Shown here: piece after piece, positions 1 through 5,737 of the stretch | Layout: each line of letters opens with the position of its first letter | Numbering within the stretch: position 1 is the stretch's first letter | NCBI GenBank assembly: GCA_002315655.1 | Contig: DCHO01000025.1 | Span: 1 to 12,003, forward strand | DNA from: Christensenella sp. UBA1750 | GTDB taxonomy: Bacteria; Bacillota; Clostridia; Christensenellales; UBA1750 | Direction of reading: 5' to 3' | DNA length: 12,003 nt | Made by a program: the position numbers and the translations under genes | The notes under the pieces: model-generated | Seen by the model: only the letters and a program-made list of their open reading frames with translations | The model's database searches: none | Told to the model about the DNA's origin: nothing

Positions 1-1
1 T

Positions 2-100
2 ACGCAAGGCTTTCAATGGTCATATGCCCACCTTGAATCGGCATCGAAGGTGCAGTCTGCGAGTACGCTTGACAGAGTGTTAAAACCCCGTCTTGCATGA
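2..100 (+). CDS. C-terminal end of a probable tyrosine recombinase (integrase), cut by the window edge
   Basis: An open frame enters from the left edge and stops at TGA 98-100, giving 32 residues. It contains WSYAHLESASK followed by QSASTLDRVL. This resembles the end of phage/ICE-type tyrosine recombinases, in which the nucleophilic tyrosine sits in a (T/F)Y(A/S)HL motif and is followed by a short SK..SA..L helix. The visible Tyr-Ala-His-Leu would be that active site. The gene reads toward the 3' end of tRNA-Ser, which begins 91 bp further on; integrases often sit beside the tRNA gene they target. The call rests on a short tail plus context, so another protein family is possible. Confidence 0.5.
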   Translation, partial: TQGFQWSYAHLESASKVQSASTLDRVLKPRLA

Positions 101-122
101 AAATAGGGTGGTAATGCAAGAC
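90..122. repeat. Perfect 9-bp inverted repeat after the integrase stop
   Basis: GTCTTGCAT (90-98) is repeated in inverted form as ATGCAAGAC (114-122) around a 15-nt loop, and it overlaps the integrase stop codon. No T-run follows on the plus strand and only a short one exists on the minus strand, so it is a poor intrinsic terminator. It could be a recombinase or excisionase binding site near the element end, or simply a 3' mRNA stem. Confidence 0.45.
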
Positions 123-149
123 AAAAACTGACAATTCAAGAGGGTTCGA

Positions 150-192
150 AAGAAAAAGAAAGTCCGAAAACTCAAGGGTTTTCGGACTTTTT
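150..192 (-). terminator. Intrinsic terminator of tRNA-Ser, probably bidirectional
   Basis: AGTCCGAAAAC (161-171) pairs perfectly with GTTTTCGGACT (178-188) around a 6-nt loop. On the minus strand the stem lies directly after the tRNA 3' end and is followed by a T-rich stretch (TTCTTTTTCTTT), which fits termination of the tRNA transcript. On the plus strand five T residues end the stem (188-192), so it may also stop transcription arriving from the integrase side. Confidence 0.8.
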
Positions 193-282
193 GGCGGAGA
201 GCGAGGGATTCGAACCCTCGGTACCATTACTGGTACACCTGATTTCGAGTCAGGGCCGTTATAACCACTTCGATAGCTCTCC
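192..282 (-). tRNA. tRNA-Ser (anticodon CGA)
   Basis: A complete class II tRNA on the minus strand. The acceptor stem GGAGAGC (282-276) pairs with GCTCTCC (202-196), followed by discriminator G (195) and a genome-encoded CCA (194-192). The anticodon stem CCTGA/TCAGG encloses loop CTCGAAA, giving anticodon CGA (247-245), which reads UCG. The long variable arm (TGTACCAGTAATGGTACC) is the serine hallmark, and the T-arm GAGGGTTCGAATCCCTC is canonical. The gene is intact, so any element inserted at its 3' end has restored the tRNA sequence. Confidence 0.97.
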
Positions 283-558
283 TTGTATCTCAAGTGTTTT
301 TCCAGCATAGCGAAAAAACACGCAAGAACGATATGAAGTTGTGAAATCGGTGCTGTCTGAGAACTTGGGATTTAAAAAATGAGGGAACGAAAGAAAGCAA
401 AAACTACAATATTGGGTTCGAGGATTGGTTGATAAACCGAACTTCGATGCGCTTTCACGACAGGAAATAGTATAGCAGGTCTTCCGTTAAAATGCAAGTC
501 TTTATCCTGCACAGCCCACGGTAATTGTGTAGAGTTACAATAGATGTGAGACCAAAGG
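283..558. other. Gene-free AT-rich stretch between tRNA-Ser and the transposase remnant
   Basis: I find no convincing gene here. A 64-codon frame on the minus strand (372-566) has no ribosome binding site or recognisable motif. GTGTTTTT (294-301) and AAAAACAC (314-321) can form an A/T-rich hairpin just upstream of the tRNA 5' end. I see no consensus promoter for the tRNA; a TATGCT hexamer on the minus strand is the best -10 candidate and lacks a matching -35. The outer end of the degraded insertion sequence may lie within the last ~60 bases, but I cannot define it. Confidence 0.4.
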
Positions 559-629
559 GGTAGCAAAAAGCGATTGAGTTCGATAGAATCAAGTTACCAC
601 ACAAAACGCTACCGAAAGGACTCAATCGC
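559..629. repeat. Two interlocked inverted repeats upstream of the transposase start
   Basis: GGTAGC (559-564) is inverted at 608-613 (GCTACC), and GCGATTGAGT (570-579) is inverted at 620-629 (ACTCAATCGC). The order A-B-A'-B' means the two pairings interleave instead of nesting, so both could form together only as a pseudoknot-like fold in RNA. The second pair ends one base before the transposase ATG and spans its Shine-Dalgarno region, so folding could limit translation. They may also be subterminal transposase binding sites of the insertion sequence. Confidence 0.5.
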
Positions 630-648
630 CATGGATATTATAGCACAG

Positions 649-693
649 AACAAGCGGTATTTGCCACATGAAATGACAACAAAAATCAATTCG
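649..693 (+). repeat. Direct repeat, copy 1, within the transposase remnant
   Basis: This 45-bp stretch covers codons for NKRYLPHEMTTK and a little more. It is repeated at 778-821 with one substitution (AAGCGG versus AAACGG) and one fewer A in the A-run. The flanks diverge at once on the right: ATAAAAC here, GGCAGC at the second copy. Confidence 0.9.
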
Positions 694-777
694 ATAAAAC
701 TTTATCGAGAAACACAGGATATCGACTTTGTGTGCCGCCGGTATCACGCCTCAAAAGCATCACTGATGAGATGGAAT

Positions 778-821
778 AACAAACGGTATTTGCCACATGA
801 AATGACAACAAAATCAATTCG
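778..821 (+). repeat. Direct repeat, copy 2, at the truncated end of the transposase remnant
   Basis: A 44-bp near-identical copy of 649-693, starting 129 bp further on. The missing A in the A-run shifts the frame within this copy, so the tail SIRAAISGEP that follows is not transposase sequence. The copy starts exactly where the RWN motif would lead into the rest of the transposase, so it marks the breakpoint of the rearrangement. Confidence 0.9.
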
Positions 822-849
822 GGCAGCTATTTCGGGAGAACCATGATGC

Positions 850-1740
850 TTATACATTCAGCATCCTTGTCGGGTTCTCGTGCAAAAGCAGGTGAATGTC
901 CTGCGCAGAGAAGCCGCGTTTTTGCAATTCGGGGACAATATCGGCGAAAATATGCCCGTAGCGCGTCTCTTTTTTGTGAATGGGACGTTCGCAGAAGGGG
1001 CTGAACAGCAATTCGTCGTGCGAAAGCAGCATCTGACGACCGTACCCGCGCTGCCAAACGGCTTCAATCAAATCGGGATGGCGTTTCTCGCCCAAACGAT
1101 CCAACCCGATGTAGCAGCCAAGCTCAGCAATTCTGGAAATCGTATCGACATTCTCGGTGTCGCTCAAATGCCCAATGGTGATGGACGTTGCCGGTACTCC
1201 GCAGGAGAGCAAAATATTCGCGGCGCGAAAACCGTTTCCGTTATTGGCGTTGCTGTGGACAATCATCGGCAGATGCGTCTGCAAATGAACCTTTGCGGCG
1301 GCGCGGAGCAGCTTGATTTGGTATTCTCCGACTTCTTCCATCTCCACTGCGGATTTGATCACCCCAATAGGGTTACGGGCAATGTCGGCAAGCATCGCTT
1401 CCGCTAAATAATCCTCACTGAGCAGCCCGAGCATCGGCTCAACACCGTAATAAAACCCGGTAGACGCCACAATGTTTACGCCGGCTGCCGCGCTGACGGA
1501 CTTCAACAAGTCCAAATCGCGCCCCAAGTTCGGGGTGGTACAATCCACAAAGGTGGCAAGTCCGTACTGCGCTTTCAGATCGGACAACCAACGAACGGCA
1601 TCCGATTGAATGGCGGCACTGTCGTAGTAGGCATCACCGAACATCTCAACCGAGCACGGCTCCCGGCAGACAATATGCTCATGCGGCAACACAAGCCCGG
1701 TGTCCTCCGCCGAAATGTTCCCCAATACACAACGAATCAT
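850..1740 (-). CDS. Phosphotriesterase-family metal-dependent hydrolase
   Basis: A 296-residue amidohydrolase-superfamily protein with the full set of phosphotriesterase (PTE/PHP) metal ligands in the right order: LPHEH (His20, His22), the bridging, normally carboxylated lysine in GVIKS (Lys129), IVHSN (His162), IGHLSD (His191) and LLSHDE (Asp242). The 29-residue spacing between His162 and His191 equals that of His201 and His230 in the classical enzyme. It ends with ENPTRML, the usual family terminus. Such homologues act on lactones or phosphoesters, so a binuclear-metal lactonase or esterase in the cytoplasm is likely; the substrate cannot be told. No signal peptide is seen. ATG 1738-1740 is preceded by AAAGGAG. 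It has its own promoter and ends against the transposase remnant, with no clear terminator. Confidence 0.88.
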   Translation of the reverse strand: MIRCVLGNISAEDTGLVLPHEHIVCREPCSVEMFGDAYYDSAAIQSDAVRWLSDLKAQYGLATFVDCTTPNLGRDLDLLKSVSAAAGVNIVASTGFYYGVEPMLGLLSEDYLAEAMLADIARNPIGVIKSAVEMEEVGEYQIKLLRAAAKVHLQTHLPMIVHSNANNGNGFRAANILLSCGVPATSITIGHLSDTENVDTISRIAELGCYIGLDRLGEKRHPDLIEAVWQRGYGRQMLLSHDELLFSPFCERPIHKKETRYGHIFADIVPELQKRGFSAQDIHLLLHENPTRMLNV

Positions 1741-1774
1741 TTAATCCATCTCCTTTTTTGCTTCTATTGAACGC

Positions 1775-1803
1775 ATTCTACAATACATTCAAAAAAATGT
1801 CAA
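1775..1803 (-). promoter_or_regulatory. Sigma-A type promoter of the phosphotriesterase-family gene
   Basis: On the minus strand TTGACA (1803-1798) and TAGAAT (1780-1775) are separated by 17 bp with an A/T-rich spacer: a perfect -35 and a five-of-six -10. Transcription would start near 1768, about 30 nt upstream of the ATG. The hydrolase can therefore be expressed independently of the operon upstream. Confidence 0.8.
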
Positions 1804-1841
1804 CAACTTCTGCCAAACGGTTCTTTTCTTTCAAAATCCTG

Positions 1842-2897
1842 TCATAAAACGATGGTCAGCGGCGTTTTGCTGTCCCAGGCGCAAAGGCGCACGGTGGTGA
1901 ACCAGTCATTGCCGTTGCGTCCGTCGTAGGAAACGTAGTAAAGCCCGTTCCCCAGCGCGGCAAAGCCCGTGGAGCCGTATTCGTAAGGGTAGCCGGAAAC
2001 ACCGCTCGCACTTTGTAACCCGCCCTCTTTTAAGGTGAGCACATTGCCCTTTTCGCCGTTGCAGCCTTTGAGTTCTTCCTCCCTTGCCGGAACCGTCGCG
2101 TCCAGCATAAACAGGGGAAAGTTGGGGAACTGCGGCTTTTTCCCGCGATAGACACAGAGGAAATAGGACTTGGTGAAGGGGTCGTATTCCAGATTCTGCA
2201 CGCCGTATTCCGTGTTGCCCGTGTAGAGGAAATAGGCTTGCCCGCGCATTTCCGCGCCGGATTTGTGCATATTTTTCTGGGACAGCGGGCGGGCGTATTT
2301 TTTCAGTTCGGCAATATCGTAGCGCAGAAGCACCTGATAATCGTTGTCCTGCCGGGTTGTATCGCCGTACACACCGTAGGATACGAACAGATAGTTTTTG
2401 CCGCCCACTTCGCCCGGAACGGGGCCTATGGCGGTGCCGTCGATGCCGGAGCAGCCGTGAATGTGGGGCTGACCGTTCGGGGCGGTGCCCAAATAGTCGT
2501 CCGTCACGCGCTTTAGGAACGTGGCGCGCATGATGCCGTCGGATTCCGCGTCCATGTTTTCGCGGGTAATCTTTTCGCCGTCAAAAATGGCGATGTAAAA
2601 GGCGTTTTCGAGTTCCTCCTCTTTGCTGATATGCTTGAGGATGCCCCGGCCTATGGCGTCGTTCTTGTATTCCAGCGAGCCGTAGACAAGCCCGTCTTCC
2701 TCATTGAAGGAGATGCAGCCCAGGTGCGCCAGCAGCCCTGTGACGGAGCCTAAGAAGCGGCCATCAAAGTCGGTCTTGACAAGCTGGGTCGTGAAGGAAT
2801 AGTAGATCACGCGGTTTTTCTTGTCTACCGCGATGCCCTGACAGTGCCCGGTGTGGTAGTTGCCGGAAAAAATGCTTGTGGGAAAATTGTGTTCCAT
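1842..2897 (-). CDS. Protein of unknown function with propeller-like repeats
   Basis: A 351-residue protein that I do not recognise as a named family. The N-terminal part reads like beta-propeller blades: GIAVDKKNRVIYYSF, then LVKTDFDGRFLGSV, then LGCISFNEEDGLVYGS. Similar strand-turn-strand units recur near the C-terminus (LEYDPFTKSYFLCVYRG; FAALGNGLYYVSYDGRNG). His15 and His18 in NYHTGH and a central PHIHGCSG are possible metal or substrate ligands, but that is inference. No signal peptide or membrane segment is apparent, so a cytoplasmic location is likely. ATG 2895-2897 has AAGGAG seven bases upstream. Only 13 bp separate it from the AlaX gene, so it is probably the last gene of that operon. 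No obvious intrinsic terminator follows. Confidence 0.75.
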   Translation of the reverse strand: MEHNFPTSIFSGNYHTGHCQGIAVDKKNRVIYYSFTTQLVKTDFDGRFLGSVTGLLAHLGCISFNEEDGLVYGSLEYKNDAIGRGILKHISKEEELENAFYIAIFDGEKITRENMDAESDGIMRATFLKRVTDDYLGTAPNGQPHIHGCSGIDGTAIGPVPGEVGGKNYLFVSYGVYGDTTRQDNDYQVLLRYDIAELKKYARPLSQKNMHKSGAEMRGQAYFLYTGNTEYGVQNLEYDPFTKSYFLCVYRGKKPQFPNFPLFMLDATVPAREEELKGCNGEKGNVLTLKEGGLQSASGVSGYPYEYGSTGFAALGNGLYYVSYDGRNGNDWFTTVRLCAWDSKTPLTIVL

Positions 2898-2910
2898 TTT
2901 GTGCTCCTTT

Positions 2911-4113
2911 TTATGCGTTCAGCAGGGAAAGCAGGATGGCTTTTGCTTCCTCCGCGTCAAAGCGTTCCGATTTGCCGAAGGCACTGTCCTGTCGTCCGCC
3001 GCCCTTACCGCCGAAGACGGAAAGCAGTCCTTTCAATAGTGTGCCCGCGTTTTCGGTGGATTCTTTTCCAAGTCCCATCGAGAGCAGGAACTGTTCCCCT
3101 GCCTGTGCCGCCAGCAGACAAATGGCTTTGGAGTGCGATTTCGTCAGCGCGGAAATACCGTCTTTCAGGGTCTTGTCGTCCGCGCCGGGCAGCTCTGCCA
3201 CATAGATTTCGCCTTTTTCCGTGGAAATCGGGGCGATTTGGGCGAGCTTTCCCATCGCCAGCTCTTTTTTTGCGTTCCCCAGCTCCCGCTGCAATTCTGC
3301 GACCTGATTTTTTGTCTTTTCGACCATGGGCAGCACATCCTGTATGCCGCAGGAGAACAGCTTTGCCACCGCGTCTGCCTGCCCAATCCGGGTCAGAGCG
3401 TAGTTGACCGCGCGCTGTCCCGCCACGAAAAAGATGCGCAGATTGCCGTGGCTCTGATTCCAGGAGAGAATGTGCACCATTTGCACCTGCCCGGTGGTTG
3501 CAACGTGCGTCCCGCAGCACGCCACAGCCTCGTCTTTCCCTATGCACACCACGCGCAGGTTCTCGTGCTCGTCCTTCTTTTTGCGCAGGGGCAGATGTTC
3601 CAATTCTTCATCGGTGGGGAAGAAGCACCGAACCGGCTCGTTCCGGGCGATCCATGCCGTCACCTCGCGCTCCATTTCGTCCGCAAGCTCCCGCGTCATG
3701 GTGAAGGAACCGTCGTTCACCACGTCCACATAGCCGTCCGCCGCGCCGATGTGCAGCCCTAAGGAATAGCTCCGGAAGCGTTCATAAAGACAGTGGGACA
3801 GAAGATGTTGCCCGGAGTGCTGCTGCATGAAGTCCAGCCGCCGTTCCCGGTCGATCACGCCTGTGACTTTCCCGTTAAGCGGCGCGTCGCTTTTCACCAG
3901 ATGCACGATGGGTGCGCCCTCATATTCCTCCGACACATCCAGCACAGGACAGCCGTTCAGCGTGCCCAAATCGCAGGGCTGCCCGCCGCCGGTGGGATAA
4001 AAGGCGGTGTTGTTTAAGATTACCTTGAAACAGCCGTTTTCCGCCACCTCGCAGGAAACGACTTCCTCACAAAACTCCCGCATTTCGGGAAACTGATGAT
4101 ACAATGCAATCAT
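2911..4113 (-). CDS. alaX: Alanyl-tRNA editing protein, long AlaX type with DHHA1 domain
   Basis: A 400-residue free-standing relative of the AlaRS editing region, which hydrolyses Ser-tRNA(Ala) or Gly-tRNA(Ala) in trans. An N-terminal beta domain carries FYPTGGGQP (38-46), as in AlaRS. The editing site has the zinc ligands HxxxH (QQHSGQH, His99 and His103) and CxxxH (CCGTH, Cys199 and His203). A lysine/glutamate-rich coiled coil (~262-290) leads to a DHHA1 domain ending in GGKGGGRQDSA (368-378), the loop that binds the tRNA elbow in AlaRS. This architecture is that of AlaX-L. ATG 4111-4113 follows a purine-rich AAGGGAAGGGG site. It lies 24 bp after the J-domain gene in the same operon. Its neighbour trpS is also tRNA-related but has separate control. 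Confidence 0.92.
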   Translation of the reverse strand: MIALYHQFPEMREFCEEVVSCEVAENGCFKVILNNTAFYPTGGGQPCDLGTLNGCPVLDVSEEYEGAPIVHLVKSDAPLNGKVTGVIDRERRLDFMQQHSGQHLLSHCLYERFRSYSLGLHIGAADGYVDVVNDGSFTMTRELADEMEREVTAWIARNEPVRCFFPTDEELEHLPLRKKKDEHENLRVVCIGKDEAVACCGTHVATTGQVQMVHILSWNQSHGNLRIFFVAGQRAVNYALTRIGQADAVAKLFSCGIQDVLPMVEKTKNQVAELQRELGNAKKELAMGKLAQIAPISTEKGEIYVAELPGADDKTLKDGISALTKSHSKAICLLAAQAGEQFLLSMGLGKESTENAGTLLKGLLSVFGGKGGGRQDSAFGKSERFDAEEAKAILLSLLNA

Positions 4114-4137
4114 GGATTTGCCCCTTCCCTTGATTCC

Positions 4138-4770
4138 TTAACAGCAGAAGAAATATCCCGGCCCGCCGGTGCAGCAGCTCACGCAGGCAAGGCACCGCAG
4201 AATGTTGCACAGCAGATTGGAATAATCCCCGCCGACGGTGCGGGCGTGGGTCTGCTGATACACGCCGCTCATCTGCTCGGCGGCCTGTCGGTATTCCGTG
4301 TTTCCCGGCTCCATGTTCGCCGCCGTCTGGAAGAACTGCTGGGCACGGGAATACATCCCCTGCCGCATGGCCACCAACCCGGAGAGATAGTACCATTCTG
4401 CCGTGTGGTTCTGAATCCGATTGAGCGCCTCCGCTGCCTGCATGATCAAGCCCTTGGAGATCATCTCGCGGATGTCCCGGAACTGCTCGGTGGAGGCGTA
4501 GTTCGTGCCGCTTGCGCGGGAGGAAGAATTGTTGGAGGAACCGTACCCGCCATAAGAGGAACCGTAAGAGGATTTCCCCGAGCGGATGTTCTTGATCTCA
4601 TCGTAGGCCGCGTTGATCTCCTTGACCTTCTCGCTGACCTGCTCCTGCACGTCCTTGGGCGCGGTGGCGTAGCGGTCAGGATGGTATTTCTTCACCAGAT
4701 TGCGGTAGGCGGTCTTGATCTCGTCGTCCGTGGCCGAGGGCGACACACCCAGCACCTTATAAGGATCCAT
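4138..4770 (-). CDS. J-domain (DnaJ-like) protein with TPR-like middle and cysteine-rich tail
   Basis: A 210-residue protein. Residues 1-62 form a J domain (DPYKVLGV at the start, KKYHPDRY with the HPD motif at 30-32), which stimulates the ATPase of a DnaK-type Hsp70. A Ser/Gly/Tyr/Asn-rich linker (63-90) follows. A helical part (~91-165) contains a TPR-like unit (WYYLSGLVAMRQGMYSRAQQ). The last 23 residues hold seven cysteines and hydrophobics, ending GYFFCC. There is no DnaJ zinc-finger or client domain, so this is a class III J protein. I place the start at ATG 4768-4770, seven bases after AAGGAGG; an in-frame ATG eight codons upstream lacks such a site. The start lies inside the end of the DUF5685 gene (14-bp overlap), which suggests translational coupling and a shared function. 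Confidence 0.88.
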   Translation of the reverse strand: MDPYKVLGVSPSATDDEIKTAYRNLVKKYHPDRYATAPKDVQEQVSEKVKEINAAYDEIKNIRSGKSSYGSSYGGYGSSNNSSSRASGTNYASTEQFRDIREMISKGLIMQAAEALNRIQNHTAEWYYLSGLVAMRQGMYSRAQQFFQTAANMEPGNTEYRQAAEQMSGVYQQTHARTVGGDYSNLLCNILRCLACVSCCTGGPGYFFCC

Positions 4771-5593
4771 CGTCCATCCTCCTTCCCTCCGCAACGGCGT
4801 CCATCACCCGCGGCATTCCTTCATTTAATATGTTTTCAATCAGCATGGAGGTCTTGTTCCCCTCTAAAAGGTCATAGCACAGCTGCGCCTGGGAAATGCA
4901 CTGCTGCATAATCGGCAGCGCCCATTTTGCAGCTTCCTCCCGGGAAAAGCCGTGGAGCCGCCACACATTGTAGCTGCCCTTCTTCGCGTCCTTGTCATAG
5001 TCGTCCAGCGCGTCTGTCCAATAGATCCATTTGCCGATATTGTAGCCCATGAATCTAAGAGACGGCTGGGAATTTTCCGGCATATTCAAGGAAAAAAGCT
5101 GGGCGCAGAACCGTGCAAAGGGCTCCGCCGCCTCATCGGGGTCGGTGCAATTTCTATCCTCAAGCTCCTTTTGCTCCCGCAGCATATCGGAAAGCTCTTT
5201 TTGCAGCACGGGATATTTTTCCGCGATCCTTTTCTCCTTTGCGGTAAGAATCGCCCCGGCAAGAAGCCCGTCCTTCCTCCCGTCCTGCCTGTCGTCCTTG
5301 AGCTTTGCGGCGGAAAGCAGAATGTGGGCTTCGGCGGCATAAGTTACGCTTGCTCCCGTTTGCGCGTTGACACGGCGCAGCTTGAACGGGCAGCGGAAAA
5401 CCGAAGGTGTGCAATCGTCCTTGATGCCGTCGTGTAGCACGGATAAGAACACAAGGTCGTATTGTAGCAGCATCCGGCAAACAGGGCCCGCGCACTTCCC
5501 CAAGGCCTTGCACACGCCGCAGTAGTAGGACTTGAAAAATGCGTCGTCCTTGATTTTCAGTTCCGGCCTGCAGGGACGAATATAGCCAAACAT
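4757..5593 (-). CDS. DUF5685 family protein
   Basis: A 278-residue protein with the start typical of DUF5685: MFGYIRPCRPELKIKD, then FFKSYYCGVCKALGKC. Cys25, Cys28, Cys34 and Cys39 (CxxC-x5-C-x4-C), with Cys8 before them, could bind a metal; this is inference. The middle part is helical and charged (~95-165). A later GYNIGKWIYWTDALDDYDKD (~182-201) keeps acidic residues that look conserved and resembles helical enzyme folds with Asp-rich sites, but no activity is known to me. It is the first gene of the operon, with AAAGGAG six bases before ATG 5591-5593 and a promoter about 70 bp upstream. Its overlap with the J-domain gene suggests that the two work together. Confidence 0.82.
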   Translation of the reverse strand: MFGYIRPCRPELKIKDDAFFKSYYCGVCKALGKCAGPVCRMLLQYDLVFLSVLHDGIKDDCTPSVFRCPFKLRRVNAQTGASVTYAAEAHILLSAAKLKDDRQDGRKDGLLAGAILTAKEKRIAEKYPVLQKELSDMLREQKELEDRNCTDPDEAAEPFARFCAQLFSLNMPENSQPSLRFMGYNIGKWIYWTDALDDYDKDAKKGSYNVWRLHGFSREEAAKWALPIMQQCISQAQLCYDLLEGNKTSMLIENILNEGMPRVMDAVAEGRRMDDGSL

Positions 5594-5618
5594 AGCGCTT
5601 CTCCTTTCCGTTCATCGT

Positions 5619-5661
5619 AACGAAAAAGCGAGGGGGACAACTGTTTTGTTCCCTTCGCTTT
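5619..5661 (-). terminator. Probable trpS terminator hairpin, overlapping the next transcription start
   Basis: On the minus strand AAAGCGAAGGGAACAA (5661-5646) pairs with TTGTCCCCCTCGCTTT (5640-5625): 16 positions with two mismatches around a 5-nt loop. It is followed by more T residues (five Ts at 5627-5623, then CGTT). It lies about 75 bp after the trpS stop and fits an intrinsic terminator. Because the promoter at 5663-5692 fires from just inside it, the same bases may also form a 5' stem in the DUF5685 mRNA. Confidence 0.7.
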
Positions 5662-5662
5662 T

Positions 5663-5692
5663 ATTATATCGGGAATGAACCCCTGTTGTAAA
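5663..5692 (-). promoter_or_regulatory. Sigma-A type promoter of the DUF5685/J-domain/AlaX operon
   Basis: On the minus strand TTTACA (5692-5687) and a perfect TATAAT (5668-5663) are separated by 18 bp. The predicted start, near 5656, falls within the upstream arm of the trpS terminator hairpin. It would leave a ~60-nt leader before the DUF5685 ATG at 5593. Confidence 0.72.
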
Positions 5693-5737
5693 CGAAATGC
5701 CGCTAATTTTCTGTGAACGAATTGCGCATCTCTGATT

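Larger units (their letters stand above)
631..846 (+). pseudogene. Truncated IS transposase, N-terminal helix-turn-helix region only
   Basis: From ATG 631, preceded by AAAGGA at 615-620, the frame gives 71 residues (MDIIAQNKRYLPHEM...). Residues ~20-48 (IKLYRETQDIDFVCRRYHAS followed by KASLMRWN) look like the N-terminal helix-turn-helix of IS3/IS481-like transposases: a short first helix, then a recognition helix with RYHASKASLMRW. The DDE catalytic domain is absent. After RWN the frame re-enters a second copy of NKRYLPHEMTTK and then ends with unrelated residues at TGA 844-846. A nearby ATG at 574 opens the same frame, but 631 has the ribosome binding site and matches the expected protein start. 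Family assignment is by appearance only. Confidence 0.7.

Noticed and set aside
139..150. GAGGGTTCGAA resembling the tRNA T-arm, as a possible attachment-site repeat
   Set aside because: It is in inverted orientation relative to the tRNA-Ser T-arm; integration repeats should be direct. The T-loop consensus is common, so chance is likely.
372..566. 64-codon frame on the minus strand
   Set aside because: No ribosome binding site, no recognisable motif, and it runs into the transposase leader; probably chance.
845..865. GATGCT/AGCATC hairpin at the end of the phosphotriesterase-family gene as its terminator
   Set aside because: Only six base pairs, overlaps the stop codon and has no T-run after it on the minus strand.
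880..1407. 175-codon plus-strand frame opposite the phosphotriesterase-family gene
   Set aside because: It is the antisense of a well-supported gene with all its catalytic residues; its composition is that of a shadow frame.
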